Assembly (NCBI RefSeq): GCF_023015905.1
Contig: NZ_JALKBD010000009.1
Span: 124,001-188,000 of the forward strand
Origin: Arenibacter sp. F20364
GTDB taxonomy: Bacteria > Bacteroidota > Bacteroidia > Flavobacteriales > Flavobacteriaceae
DNA length: 64,000 nucleotides
Reading direction: 5' to 3'
A program made the translations under genes and the position numbers. Below are positions 27,645 through 36,802 of this stretch, in pieces (positions within the stretch are counted from its first letter, which is position 1; each line of letters begins with the position of its first letter). Under the pieces are notes generated by a model. The model saw nothing but the letters and a program-made list of their open reading frames with translations, did not search any database and was not told the origin of the DNA.

Positions 27645-28448
27645 TTATTCTTGCACTTTCCCCTCCACAAATATCCCCATTTCGGGTTTCTGAAAAAAGT
27701 TTGCCGGTTTGGCCTGTTCACCAAACTTAATCTGTTCAAATACGACTGGTTCTCTAGGCTCCTTAATTATGCGCCCTTCGGTGCTGTACCAAGTCAACGC
27801 CTTTGGGACCATGAGTCCATCTACTTCCGTCCAGTCGTGATATCCTATCCAATTTACATTATTTGAACGTTCACCACTTCTATAACTTACCGTATACCCA
27901 AGCCAGGCCATTTTATAAGTCTGGGGGTCATAGTGTAAAAAGTACTCATCCTTAAAGGAGGTACCTACTCCCGTATTGAAGCTAACGGCAATACCTGGAT
28001 AATTTACCCCTTGATAAACCAAATCTTCCGTTTCATCATAAACAATACCCTTATCCCCCAATACAAAGGGCATATTAAAAAAATAAGACATAAGGTTGTG
28101 ATAAAATACAGGATCACCGTTATATGCATTTCCCTCGTTCAGAAGCCAAACCTTATCTCCATCAAATCCAAGGGAATAAGCCGGACCGTCCACCCTATCC
28201 ATCCTGTTTTGAAGATCTATCGTATGCAGCTCCTCCCCTAGTTTAAAAGCCAAAGTCTTTTTGCCCTTCCAATTGGTTATTCCCCCATGGGTTTCAAAAA
28301 TTTTTTTCAATGCATCCGGATATTTCACCATATTCAAGGCTTTTTCTTTCTTAGGCACTGCCAGTTCCACATCAACTTCCTTTGTTTTGTTTTCCGTCTT
28401 ACAGGATAACACACTAACCAATACCAACACTGTAATTACAAACTTCAT
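27645..28448 (-). CDS. DUF6503-type lipoprotein
   Basis: A 267-residue lipoprotein (lipobox VLSC, Cys16) with a charged linker (17-40) and a beta-rich domain. The domain begins DALKKIFETHGGITNWKGKKTLAFKL and includes WLLNEGNAYNGDPVFYHNLMSYFFNMPF. This pattern (HGG-xxxW at the start, a YHNL helix in the middle, DGL-VPKALTWY near the end) is that of DUF6503, found in Bacteroidota and structurally akin to LolA/outer-membrane lipoprotein-sorting folds. Function unknown. Likely faces the periplasm. Single gene. Confidence 0.8.
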   Translation of the reverse strand: MKFVITVLVLVSVLSCKTENKTKEVDVELAVPKKEKALNMVKYPDALKKIFETHGGITNWKGKKTLAFKLGEELHTIDLQNRMDRVDGPAYSLGFDGDKVWLLNEGNAYNGDPVFYHNLMSYFFNMPFVLGDKGIVYDETEDLVYQGVNYPGIAVSFNTGVGTSFKDEYFLHYDPQTYKMAWLGYTVSYRSGERSNNVNWIGYHDWTEVDGLMVPKALTWYSTEGRIIKEPREPVVFEQIKFGEQAKPANFFQKPEMGIFVEGKVQE

Positions 28449-28510
28449 AAAACTTGTTTTTTTGTCTTCCTAATTGTCGCACAACTTCAATCAACTTAAC
28501 GATAATATAT

Positions 28511-28518
28511 TATTTTTG
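28511..28518 (+). promoter_or_regulatory. -7 box TATTTTTG placed 5 nt before an ATG
   Basis: An exact TANNTTTG match ends five bases before the SpoU-family start at 28524. A leaderless transcript is predicted, as at 21410 and 26405. Confidence 0.6.
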
Positions 28519-28523
28519 CACCA

Positions 28524-29333
28524 ATGAGCTACATAAAAGAGATTAACAGTATTCACAACCCATTGGTAAAGAGTACAATATCACTAAAAGAAAAATCGAG
28601 GGAACGAAAAAAAAATGGCCTCTTTGTCATTGAGGGCGTCAAGGAACTTGAGCTTGCCATTAAGGGGCAATACACCCTAAAGACCATTCTTTTCTATCCA
28701 GAGCTCATCAGCAGTGATACTACTTTGGAATTAATAAAGGGTATATCGCCTGTGCCCGAAATAATAGCCATTTCAAAGGATATATTTCAAAAATTAGCGC
28801 ATAGGGATACCACTGAGGGTTTATTGGCCATAGCTTCAACAAAGGAACATGCTTTGGAATCTCTAAAATTCAAAAACAATAGCCCACTTGTTTTGGTAGC
28901 GGAAGCACCTGAAAAACCGGGCAATATCGGTGCCCTTCTACGTACCGCGGATGCAGCCGGTTTGGATGCCGTAATTATTGCCAACCCAAAAAGCGACCTG
29001 TACAACCCAAATATAATCCGTTCGAGTGTTGGATGTGTATTTACTACCAATATAGCATTAGGATCCACTGAAGAAATTATCCAGTTCCTGATTGGCCACA
29101 ATATTACCATCAACTGTGCGGCATTAAGCGCATCCATACCTTATACCGAAGTAGATTATACTCAAGGTACGGCAATCGTCGTTGGCACAGAGGCAACGGG
29201 CCTATCCGAGCAATGGCTGAACAAGGCATCCCAAAATATAATAATTCCCATGCAGGGAGAAATAGACTCCATGAATGTTTCGGTATCGGCAGCAATACTT
29301 ATCTTTGAGGCAAGGAGACAAAGGGGGGTTTAG
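28524..29333 (+). CDS. SpoU/TrmH-family RNA 2'-O-methyltransferase
   Basis: A 269-residue SPOUT methyltransferase. An N-terminal substrate-binding domain (about 1-100, starting INSIHNPLVKSTISLKEKSRERKKNGLFVIEG) precedes the trefoil-knot domain. The knot motifs are clear: EAPEKPGNIGALLRTADAAG (motif 1), VVGTEATGLSEQWL (motif 2) and IPMQGEIDSMNVSVSAAILIFEARRQR (motif 3). It resembles the RNA methyltransferases that modify 23S rRNA or tRNA ribose 2'-OH with SAM. The exact target nucleotide cannot be told. Predicted leaderless promoter at 28511. Confidence 0.93.
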   Translation: MSYIKEINSIHNPLVKSTISLKEKSRERKKNGLFVIEGVKELELAIKGQYTLKTILFYPELISSDTTLELIKGISPVPEIIAISKDIFQKLAHRDTTEGLLAIASTKEHALESLKFKNNSPLVLVAEAPEKPGNIGALLRTADAAGLDAVIIANPKSDLYNPNIIRSSVGCVFTTNIALGSTEEIIQFLIGHNITINCAALSASIPYTEVDYTQGTAIVVGTEATGLSEQWLNKASQNIIIPMQGEIDSMNVSVSAAILIFEARRQRGV

Positions 29334-29400
29334 AAAAAGGTACCTGAACCCAAAAAAGACTACACCATAAATTAATATAGAAATCCATTAATTTTTTTAA

Positions 29401-30633
29401 ATGAGCAGTAACACCCTATTTTATATCATAATAGTCATTTTGTTGATTCAATTTTCTATTGAGGCCGTTCTCGAATATTTAAATGCCAAGCGTTATTCGG
29501 ATGTTGTCCCCAATGAACTGAATGACGTCTTCGACAAGGAGGAATACAGAAAAGCACAAGAGTATAAAAAAACCAACTACCGTTTTGGGTTGATAAGTTC
29601 TGTCTTCTCCCTATGCCTGACCTTAATATTTCTGATTTTTGGGGGATTTGATTGGATAGATACCATTGCAAGGAGCTTCAGCGAGAACCCTATTCTGATT
29701 GCACTTATCTTTTTCGGAATCATTATGATCGGGAATGATATTGTTACCACCCCCTTTTCCTATTACCACACCTTTGTAATTGAAGAAAAATTCGGCTTTA
29801 ACAAGAGTACTATAAAGTTATTCTGGATGGATAAAATTAAGGGGTGGGTTATGATGATTATTCTTGGTGGTGGAATTTTGGCAATGATCATCTGGTTTTT
29901 TCAATGGGCGGGCACCAACTTTTGGATTTATGCCTGGGCGCTCATTGCCGTTTTTTCACTATTTATGAACCTGTTTTACAGCAAACTGATCGTACCCCTT
30001 TTCAACAAACAAACTCCTCTATCGGATGGGACTTTAAAAAATAAGATTGAAGCCTACGCCAAAAATGTGGGTTTTGAACTAAAAAATATATTTGTGATAG
30101 ACGGATCAAAGAGATCTACCAAGGCCAATGCCTATTTTTCGGGATTTGACAAAGAAAAGAGAATAACACTGTACGATACCTTGATCAACGATCTTGAGGA
30201 GGACGAAATTGTGGCAGTTCTGGCGCATGAAGTGGGACATTACAAAAGAAAACACATCCTTTTTAATCTATCGGCCTCTATTTTACTAACTGGCCTTACT
30301 CTATTTATACTTTCCATTTTTATAAATAACCCTGAGGTATCTTTGGCTATTGGTGTTTCCCAACCCAGTTTCCATGCGGCGCTTATTGGTTTTGGAATAT
30401 TGTACAGCCCCATTTCCGAAATTACCGGATTGGTCATGAACGCCATGTCCAGGAAATTTGAATATCAGGCCGACGATTTTGCAAAAAAAACATTTGCCCC
30501 CAAACCCCTGATTACTTCCTTGAAAAAACTATCCAAGAATAACCTAAGTAATCTCACTCCTCACCCAGCTTACGTTTTTATGCACTATTCACACCCAACC
30601 TTAATGTCCAGAATTCAAAATTTAAAGGCATAA
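29401..30633 (+). CDS. M48 metalloprotease, Ste24/CAAX prenyl protease 1-like
   Basis: A 410-residue integral membrane zinc protease. The catalytic HEVGH lies in VLAHEVGHYKRKH (near 274-286). The third ligand Glu follows in the FEYQADDFAKK run (about 355). Multiple hydrophobic helices match Ste24-type proteases, with NKSTIKLFWMDKIKGWVM and GSKRSTKANAYFSGFDKEKRITLYDTL as conserved parts. Bacteria lack CAAX prenylation, so the bacterial members probably act in membrane-protein quality control. It starts 67 bases after the methyltransferase gene and may be read from it. Confidence 0.92.
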   Translation: MSSNTLFYIIIVILLIQFSIEAVLEYLNAKRYSDVVPNELNDVFDKEEYRKAQEYKKTNYRFGLISSVFSLCLTLIFLIFGGFDWIDTIARSFSENPILIALIFFGIIMIGNDIVTTPFSYYHTFVIEEKFGFNKSTIKLFWMDKIKGWVMMIILGGGILAMIIWFFQWAGTNFWIYAWALIAVFSLFMNLFYSKLIVPLFNKQTPLSDGTLKNKIEAYAKNVGFELKNIFVIDGSKRSTKANAYFSGFDKEKRITLYDTLINDLEEDEIVAVLAHEVGHYKRKHILFNLSASILLTGLTLFILSIFINNPEVSLAIGVSQPSFHAALIGFGILYSPISEITGLVMNAMSRKFEYQADDFAKKTFAPKPLITSLKKLSKNNLSNLTPHPAYVFMHYSHPTLMSRIQNLKA

Positions 30634-30674
30634 TATTTGTTGTCTACTATTATAGTTTGTTCTATTTTTAATAT

Positions 30675-32882
30675 ATGATGACCGAAGCTGCAATAGAAAA
30701 AGAAAATAAGGAAATAGCAAAGCAGTATAAAGAACTGCTCCGTATAAGCTATCAAAATCTTACCGATGAGGATAAGAAATTGATACGCTCCGCCTTTGAT
30801 ATTGCTGTTGACGCGCATAAAAACCAAAGACGCAAATCGGGTGAAGCCTACATATTTCATCCAATAGCAGTGGCCAAAATAGTAGCCTCCGAAATTGGCT
30901 TGGATGCCGTTTCTATAGCCTCTGCCCTACTTCATGATGTTGTTGAGGACACTGAATACACCTTGGCGGACATAGAACGCATGTTTGGCGACACTGTGGC
31001 ACGTATTGTAGACGGACTTACTAAAATAGCTCACCTGAAAAAGGACATGAACATTTCCCAACAGGCAGAGAACTTTAGAAAAATGCTACTTACCCTTAAT
31101 GATGATGTAAGGGTAATCATTATAAAAATAGCCGACAGGTATCACAATATGCTCACTATGGATTCCATGCCGGAGCATAAACAAGTAAAGATAGCATCGG
31201 AAACCTTGTACATTTATGCTCCATTAGCGCATAGAATAGGGCTGTACAATATTAAAACGGAACTTGAAGACCTTAGTCTTAAATACACTGAACCGGATGT
31301 TTACGAAGATATTCTAGGAAAGATTGAAGAGTCCAAAGAAGAACAACAAGCCTATATCGATGCTTTTTCCGGGGTGATCAGTGACTCATTGGATAAGGAA
31401 AATCTGAATTACTATATAAAAGGGCGGATGAAATCCATATTTTCCATTCGCCGAAAAATGAAGGTACAGAATGTAGCCTTCGATGAAATATATGACAAAT
31501 TTGCGATTCGCATAATATACAAATCGGACCGGCACAACGAAAAGTTTCTGGCCTGGAAAATATATTCCATTGTTACCGATCACTTTACCCCCAACCCTGT
31601 CCGTTTGCGAGATTGGATCTCTTCTCCAAAATCTACGGGTTATGAGGCCTTGCACATTACAGTAATGGGGCCAAAGGGCAAATGGGTAGAAGTTCAGATC
31701 CGTAGCGAACGAATGCATGAAATTGCCGAAAAGGGTTATGCCGCGCATTTTAAATACAAACACGGCAATCAGAAAGAACAGGGAATTGAGGAATGGCTGA
31801 ACAAGCTACAGGAGGCCCTAGAAAATGCAAATACCAATGCAGTTGATTTTGTAGAGGAATTTAAACTCAACCTTTATTCCAAAGAGATTTTTGTATTTAC
31901 GCCCAAAGGTGAATTAAAATCCCTTCCAAAAGGGGCCACCCCTTTGGATTTTGCATTCAATATTCACACCGAAGTGGGCATGCACACCCGGGGGGCCAAA
32001 GTAAATGGTAAACTGGTACCCTTGAATACCACATTGCAAAGTGGAGACCAAGTGGATATTCTCACCTCCGACACCGCCAAACCCAGTCAAAGCTGGTTGG
32101 ATTACGCTACAACGGCAAGGGCAAGGGCCAAAATAAAATCCTCACTAAGGGAAGAAAAGAAGTCTACGGCCATGGAAGGCAAGGAAGTCCTTAGGCGTAA
32201 ATTAAAATCCCAAAAAATTTCCCTTAACGAGGATACCATAAATAAATTGGTCATCTTTTTTAAGCTCAAGACCAGCTTGGATTTGTTCTATAGAGTGGGC
32301 ATAGGGGCTATTGACAATCAGATGCTTAAAGAATTTGCAGCCTCTTATAGCAATGCATTTATAACTTTCTTTAAAAACAAGATAAAGAGAACTCCAGTTC
32401 CGGAGGATATTCACAAAGAAGAAATAACCTCAAAATATGACACCCTTGTTTTTGGAAAGGAAGAAGACAAGTTGGAGTATAAATTATCCCAATGCTGCAA
32501 TCCCATTCCGGGGGACGAGGTATTTGGATTTGTTAGCGTAAACGATGGAATCAAGGTACACAAGAAAAACTGTCCCAATGCCATTTCCCTACAGTCCAAT
32601 TACGCCTATAGAATTATTTCGGCTAAATGGATCGATTCTTCCCAGGAAGAATTTACGGTAGAAATAATGCTAACCGGAATAGATAATCTAGGCTTGATCA
32701 GTGAAATTAGTGAAGTAATCTCCGGAAATTTACATGTTAATATGAGAAATATTAATTTTAGTACAGATGGCGGAACATTCTCGGGAAGAATCACACTTGT
32801 TGTAAAAAACAATGCTATCCTTAAAAAAGTTATAGATAATCTAAAGCGCATTAACGGTATCGATAAAGTATCCAGAATTTAA
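30675..32882 (+). CDS. RelA/SpoT homologue, (p)ppGpp synthetase/hydrolase
   Basis: A 735-residue Rsh protein with every domain of the long RelA/SpoT form. The HD hydrolase (about 30-190) has ALLHDVVEDTEYTL. The synthetase (about 235-360) has SIFSIRRKMK and SSPKSTGYEALHITV. A TGS domain follows (about 395-460, IFVFTPKGELKSLPKGATPLDFAFN), then a Cys-containing conserved segment (LSQCCNPIPGDEVFGF) and an ACT domain (about 655-735). The HD residues are intact, so hydrolysis is expected; a RXKD-type synthetase motif (RRKMK) suggests a bifunctional enzyme. It controls the stringent response to starvation. The first ATG of two in tandem is used. Upstream of a Fur-family gene by 41 bases. Confidence 0.95.
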   Translation: MMTEAAIEKENKEIAKQYKELLRISYQNLTDEDKKLIRSAFDIAVDAHKNQRRKSGEAYIFHPIAVAKIVASEIGLDAVSIASALLHDVVEDTEYTLADIERMFGDTVARIVDGLTKIAHLKKDMNISQQAENFRKMLLTLNDDVRVIIIKIADRYHNMLTMDSMPEHKQVKIASETLYIYAPLAHRIGLYNIKTELEDLSLKYTEPDVYEDILGKIEESKEEQQAYIDAFSGVISDSLDKENLNYYIKGRMKSIFSIRRKMKVQNVAFDEIYDKFAIRIIYKSDRHNEKFLAWKIYSIVTDHFTPNPVRLRDWISSPKSTGYEALHITVMGPKGKWVEVQIRSERMHEIAEKGYAAHFKYKHGNQKEQGIEEWLNKLQEALENANTNAVDFVEEFKLNLYSKEIFVFTPKGELKSLPKGATPLDFAFNIHTEVGMHTRGAKVNGKLVPLNTTLQSGDQVDILTSDTAKPSQSWLDYATTARARAKIKSSLREEKKSTAMEGKEVLRRKLKSQKISLNEDTINKLVIFFKLKTSLDLFYRVGIGAIDNQMLKEFAASYSNAFITFFKNKIKRTPVPEDIHKEEITSKYDTLVFGKEEDKLEYKLSQCCNPIPGDEVFGFVSVNDGIKVHKKNCPNAISLQSNYAYRIISAKWIDSSQEEFTVEIMLTGIDNLGLISEISEVISGNLHVNMRNINFSTDGGTFSGRITLVVKNNAILKKVIDNLKRINGIDKVSRI

Positions 32883-32892
32883 ATTTTAACTG

Positions 32893-32900
32893 TACATTTG
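32893..32900 (+). promoter_or_regulatory. Candidate -7 box (TACATTTG) for the Fur-family gene
   Basis: An exact TANNTTTG match ends 23 bases before the ATG at 32924, just after the rsh stop codon, suggesting that the Fur-family gene and purA also have their own promoter. Confidence 0.4.
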
Positions 32901-32923
32901 TACCCTAATGCTGGGTAAATGTT

Positions 32924-33379
32924 ATGGCCGAAAACAAGAATCAAGAAATAGTTAAAAATGTCTTCACCACTTTTCTGGAGGAAAATGGTCACAGAAAAAC
33001 TCCGGAGCGCTACGCAATTTTACAGGAGATCTACGATAGCGAAGAACATTTTGATATAGAATCGCTCTATATCACTATGAAAAACAAAAATTATCGTGTA
33101 AGCAGGGCTACACTATATAACACCATTGAGCTTCTATTGGAATGCAAGTTGGTAAGAAAACACCAATTTGGAAAAAATCAGGCCCAATACGAAAAATCCT
33201 ATTTTGACAGACAGCACGATCATGTTATCCTTACGGATACCGGTGAGGTCATGGAATTTTGCGATCCCCGTATTCAGAGTATAAAAAAGACGATTGAGGA
33301 AGTTTTCAATATTAAGATCAACACCCACTCCCTCTATTTTTACGGAACACGAAACAAAGAAGAGAACACGAATAATTAA
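32924..33379 (+). CDS. Fur-family transcriptional regulator
   Basis: A 151-residue ferric-uptake-regulator family protein. The winged helix (about 15-85) includes [30 protein letters not shown] and [23 protein letters not shown]. The dimerisation domain has the metal-binding [20 protein letters not shown] run (about 94-113). The typical CxxC zinc pairs of Fur are absent, which leaves Fur, PerR-like or Zur-like specificity open. It lies between rsh and purA in the same direction, with 16 bases to purA, a gene order common in Flavobacteriia. Confidence 0.92.
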   Translation: MAENKNQEIVKNVFTTFLEENGHRKTPERYAILQEIYDSEEHFDIESLYITMKNKNYRVSRATLYNTIELLLECKLVRKHQFGKNQAQYEKSYFDRQHDHVILTDTGEVMEFCDPRIQSIKKTIEEVFNIKINTHSLYFYGTRNKEENTNN

Positions 33380-33395
33380 TCCAATTACATAAAGA

Positions 33396-34667
33396 ATGGC
33401 AGTAGATTTACTACTAGGACTCCAATGGGGAGATGAAGGAAAAGGGAAAATAGTTGATGTTTTAACTAAAAACTATGACATTATTGCACGTTTCCAAGGT
33501 GGACCCAATGCGGGCCACACTCTAGAATTCGATGGTATAAAACATGTTTTACATACCATTCCTTCAGGAATTTTCCACGAAACCGCTATTAACATTGTAG
33601 GCAACGGTGTGGTGATAGACCCTGTTATCTTTAAAAAGGAACTAGATAATCTTAAAAAGTTCAATCTAGATATAAAATCCAAACTATTTATCTCTAGAAA
33701 GGCCCATTTAATTTTACCCACACATCGTTTGCTGGATGCTGCTTCAGAAACCGCCAAAGGCAAGGCCAAAATTGGATCTACACTAAAAGGTATTGGCCCC
33801 ACCTATATGGATAAAACGGGAAGGAACGGAATGAGAATAGGCGATTTGGAATTCTCGGACTGGAAAGAAAAATACAGGGCATTGGCCAACAAACATGAGG
33901 CTATGATAAGCTTTTACAATGTTGAGATTCAATATGACCTAAAGGAATTGGAGGCCGATTTCTTTATGGCGGTCGAAGAGCTTAAAAAATTGACTTTCAT
34001 AGATAGCGAGGAATACATTTTCAATGCACAGCGGGAAGGCAAAAAAATATTGGCAGAAGGCGCACAAGGATCGCTATTGGATATCGATTTTGGAACCTAT
34101 CCGTTTGTAACCTCATCCAATACCACAGCAGCGGGAGCATGTACAGGATTAGGTGTGGCACCCAATAAAATTGGAAGCGTTTTGGGTATTTTCAAAGCAT
34201 ACACCACCCGTGTGGGCAGCGGACCATTCCCTACGGAGCTTTTTGATGAGGACGGAGCAACCATGGGCAGGGTAGGTAACGAATTCGGGGCAACTACAGG
34301 TAGACCAAGACGATGCGGATGGTTAGACCTGGTAGCTCTAAAATACGCCGTTGAAATTAATGGCGTTACTGAATTGATGATGATGAAAGCCGATGTTCTC
34401 AGCGGTTTTAAAACCCTAAAAGTATGTACGGCATACAATTACAAAGGAACACAGATAAAACATTTACCCTATAATATAGAACCGGAATATGTAACCCCGG
34501 TCTACACTGAAATGAAGGGCTGGGCCAAGGATTTGACCAAAATGAGCAAGTCGGATGAACTTCCGGACACCTTGTTGGAATATATTAAGTTCTTGGAAAA
34601 AGAATTGGAAGTACCTATTAAGATTGTTTCGGTAGGACCGGATAGGACCCAGACCATATATCGATAA
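33396..34667 (+). CDS. purA: Adenylosuccinate synthetase PurA
   Basis: First committed step from IMP to AMP: IMP, aspartate and GTP give adenylosuccinate. The 423-residue protein has the GTP-binding LQWGDEGKGKIVDVL loop (Asp and catalytic His in FQGGPNAGHTLEFDG), the IMP loop STLKGIGPTYMDKTGRNG, LAEGAQGSLLDIDFGTYPFVTSSNT and the Asp-binding GRPRRCGWLDLV. Complete and of usual length. It is followed by an intrinsic terminator. Confidence 0.97.
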   Translation: MAVDLLLGLQWGDEGKGKIVDVLTKNYDIIARFQGGPNAGHTLEFDGIKHVLHTIPSGIFHETAINIVGNGVVIDPVIFKKELDNLKKFNLDIKSKLFISRKAHLILPTHRLLDAASETAKGKAKIGSTLKGIGPTYMDKTGRNGMRIGDLEFSDWKEKYRALANKHEAMISFYNVEIQYDLKELEADFFMAVEELKKLTFIDSEEYIFNAQREGKKILAEGAQGSLLDIDFGTYPFVTSSNTTAAGACTGLGVAPNKIGSVLGIFKAYTTRVGSGPFPTELFDEDGATMGRVGNEFGATTGRPRRCGWLDLVALKYAVEINGVTELMMMKADVLSGFKTLKVCTAYNYKGTQIKHLPYNIEPEYVTPVYTEMKGWAKDLTKMSKSDELPDTLLEYIKFLEKELEVPIKIVSVGPDRTQTIYR

Positions 34668-34670
34668 ACA

Positions 34671-34695
34671 AAAGCCATCTTAAAAGATGGCTTTT
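34671..34695 (+). terminator. Intrinsic terminator of purA
   Basis: AAAAGCCATCT pairs with AGATGGCTTTT around the loop TAAA, followed by T. It lies immediately after the purA stop. Confidence 0.88.
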
Positions 34696-34733
34696 TCCTT
34701 ATTTGGGTTTTACTAAAACTATCCCAAACTATA

Positions 34734-34762
34734 TTGTCCTCCCTCAAAATATACTATTTTTG
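34734..34762 (+). promoter_or_regulatory. Promoter TTG-N18-TATTTTTG for the OstA-like operon
   Basis: TTG at 34734-34736 and TATTTTTG at 34755-34762, 18 bases apart, form the best full match to the Bacteroidota -33/-7 promoter in this window. Transcription should start near 34768, about ten bases before the TTG start codon at 34779. It follows the purA terminator directly and would drive the OstA-like gene and the aminotransferase. Confidence 0.65.
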
Positions 34763-34778
34763 ACCAAAATTTAAAACT

Positions 34779-36797
34779 TTGCTTAAGTCCGTATTTTTAT
34801 TATTAACCGTATTCATTTGTTGGAGTGGTTGTGCACAACAGCCCCAGGCAGAGGTTAAACAAATAAACATTGTTTATGGAGCCAACTTTACCAAAGATGA
34901 AAAACAATATCCTGGGGCTGCCATCTTTAGCAAGGATGACCGACAGGTACAATTTGAACACGAAGGAGCGGATTTATGGTGTGATATTGCCATCTATTAC
35001 CAAAAAGAAAATAGGCTCAAGGCCATAGGGAACATTAAACTTCAACAGGGTGATTCCGTACAATTGACCAGCGGCAAAATTGATTATGATGGCAATTTAA
35101 ACCTTGCCAAGGCTTGGGAAAATGTGGTTTTGAACCATACCAGCATGACCCTCACCACGGATACCTTGCGGTTTGACCGGGAAAAACAAGAGGCTTTTTA
35201 TGAACACAACGGAACCGTAGTAGATTCCTCCAACACCCTTACCAGTAAAATAGGACGCTACTTTACACAACTTAAAAAATCCCAGTTCTTGCAAAGTGTT
35301 AACCTTGTAAACCCCGAATTTAAACTGGTTTCCAAACAATTGGATTACTATACGGAGTCTAAAAATGCCTATTTGTACGGTCCGTCCACCATCACTGGGG
35401 AAGCCTATAAAATGTACTGCGAACGTGGGTTTTACGATACTAAAATTGAAAACGGATACGGAATAAAGAACACCCGTATTGACTATAATAACCGCATTAT
35501 TACCGGGGACAGCCTATATTTCGACAAAAAGACCGAATTTGCCTCCGCAACGAATAATATTACCATAAGGGATACCGTAAACAACGGACTGATCAGGGCT
35601 CATTACGCGGAAGTATATAAGGCCAAGGATTCCGTTTTTGCCACCAAAAGGGCCGTATCTATTAATCTAGTGGAGCAGGATTCATTATATATGCACGGTG
35701 ACACCCTGATGATTACAGGAAAACCGGAACAACGTATCCTTAGGGCTTTCAGAAATGCAAAATTCTACAAGACCGATTTGAGTGGCAAATGCGATTCCAT
35801 CCATTTTAACCAAAAGACCGGTATTACGGAATTAATTACCGAACCCATTATTTGGAACGGCGAAAACCAAATGACCGGAGACAGTATCCATTTACTATCC
35901 AATTTGGAAACCGAAAAACTGGACTCCCTAAAAGTTATCAATAATGCCTTTATAATTTCTATAGATACCATTAGCAAGGTTGGCTATAATCAGGCCAAGG
36001 GCATGAATCTTTTTGGAAAATTCATAGACAACAAACTTAACATCATCGATCTGGTAAAAAATACGGAAGTCATTTATTATATGTACAATGACAATCAGGA
36101 ACTCATAGGAATAGATAAAACCATATGTAGTGCCATAAGAATGACCCTGGCCAATAACGAGATTGAGGATATTACTTTTATCACCAATCCAGATGGGGAT
36201 ATTTTCCCGGAGAAGGAACTCCCGGAGAATAGCAGGCTACTAAAGGGTTTTATTTGGCGTGGGGATGAACGTATTCTTACTAAGGACGACATATTTGATG
36301 AGGACGACAACAATATTAAACTAGTTACCATTCGAGGCGTGGAAAATCCAATTGATTTGGACGTGGAGCCGGAGGAAGCCATAGAGGATCAAAAAAAGCG
36401 TGATTCCATAAATTCTACCAAATTACTGCCGACCATTCCCGCGAAGAAAAAATCGGAAATCGACAAAAAGGATCAACAACAAGAAGATCCTACGCCCAGC
36501 GTTACAGCATCAAAAACAAAAGAACGTTACGAAGAAGGTGACAAAGAGGACGGTTTGGACCCCGGCTATTATTTAATTGCAAACGTATTTGAAGTGAAGG
36601 AGAATTATGAAAATTTCATAGAAAGCCTTACAAAAAAAGGTTTGGAGCCTAAATATTTCTTCCGTAATTTCAACCAATACCACTACGTCTATTTAGAACG
36701 ATTTAATACTTGGGAAGAAGCTCTCCAATCGCGAGACAGTAATTTCAACGGCAATTACTTGGATGAAACCTGGATTTTTAGGGTCCTTGACAATTAG
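34779..36797 (+). CDS. OstA-like LPS-transport protein with C-terminal SPOR-type domain
   Basis: A 672-residue exported protein. The signal sequence ends at a lipobox-like SGCA (Cys18). Residues 25-about 450 are OstA/LptA-type beta-jelly-roll repeats with recurrent DS-L-Y/F-D and G-x-x-Y-Y steps (GDSVQLTSGKIDYDG, GDSLYFDKKTEFASA, GDSIHLLSNLE). This is the fold that carries lipopolysaccharide across the periplasm. A charged linker rich in Lys/Asp/Glu follows (about 510-590). Residues 595-672 (GYYLIANVFEVKENYENF through WIFRVL) match the SPOR-like domain seen in flavobacterial OmpA proteins and so may bind peptidoglycan. The start is TTG at 34779, chosen because of the signal sequence and promoter. 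Followed after 5 bases by the aminotransferase gene. Confidence 0.87.
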   Translation: MLKSVFLLLTVFICWSGCAQQPQAEVKQINIVYGANFTKDEKQYPGAAIFSKDDRQVQFEHEGADLWCDIAIYYQKENRLKAIGNIKLQQGDSVQLTSGKIDYDGNLNLAKAWENVVLNHTSMTLTTDTLRFDREKQEAFYEHNGTVVDSSNTLTSKIGRYFTQLKKSQFLQSVNLVNPEFKLVSKQLDYYTESKNAYLYGPSTITGEAYKMYCERGFYDTKIENGYGIKNTRIDYNNRIITGDSLYFDKKTEFASATNNITIRDTVNNGLIRAHYAEVYKAKDSVFATKRAVSINLVEQDSLYMHGDTLMITGKPEQRILRAFRNAKFYKTDLSGKCDSIHFNQKTGITELITEPIIWNGENQMTGDSIHLLSNLETEKLDSLKVINNAFIISIDTISKVGYNQAKGMNLFGKFIDNKLNIIDLVKNTEVIYYMYNDNQELIGIDKTICSAIRMTLANNEIEDITFITNPDGDIFPEKELPENSRLLKGFIWRGDERILTKDDIFDEDDNNIKLVTIRGVENPIDLDVEPEEAIEDQKKRDSINSTKLLPTIPAKKKSEIDKKDQQQEDPTPSVTASKTKERYEEGDKEDGLDPGYYLIANVFEVKENYENFIESLTKKGLEPKYFFRNFNQYHYVYLERFNTWEEALQSRDSNFNGNYLDETWIFRVLDN

Positions 36798-36802
36798 AGC
36801 AA

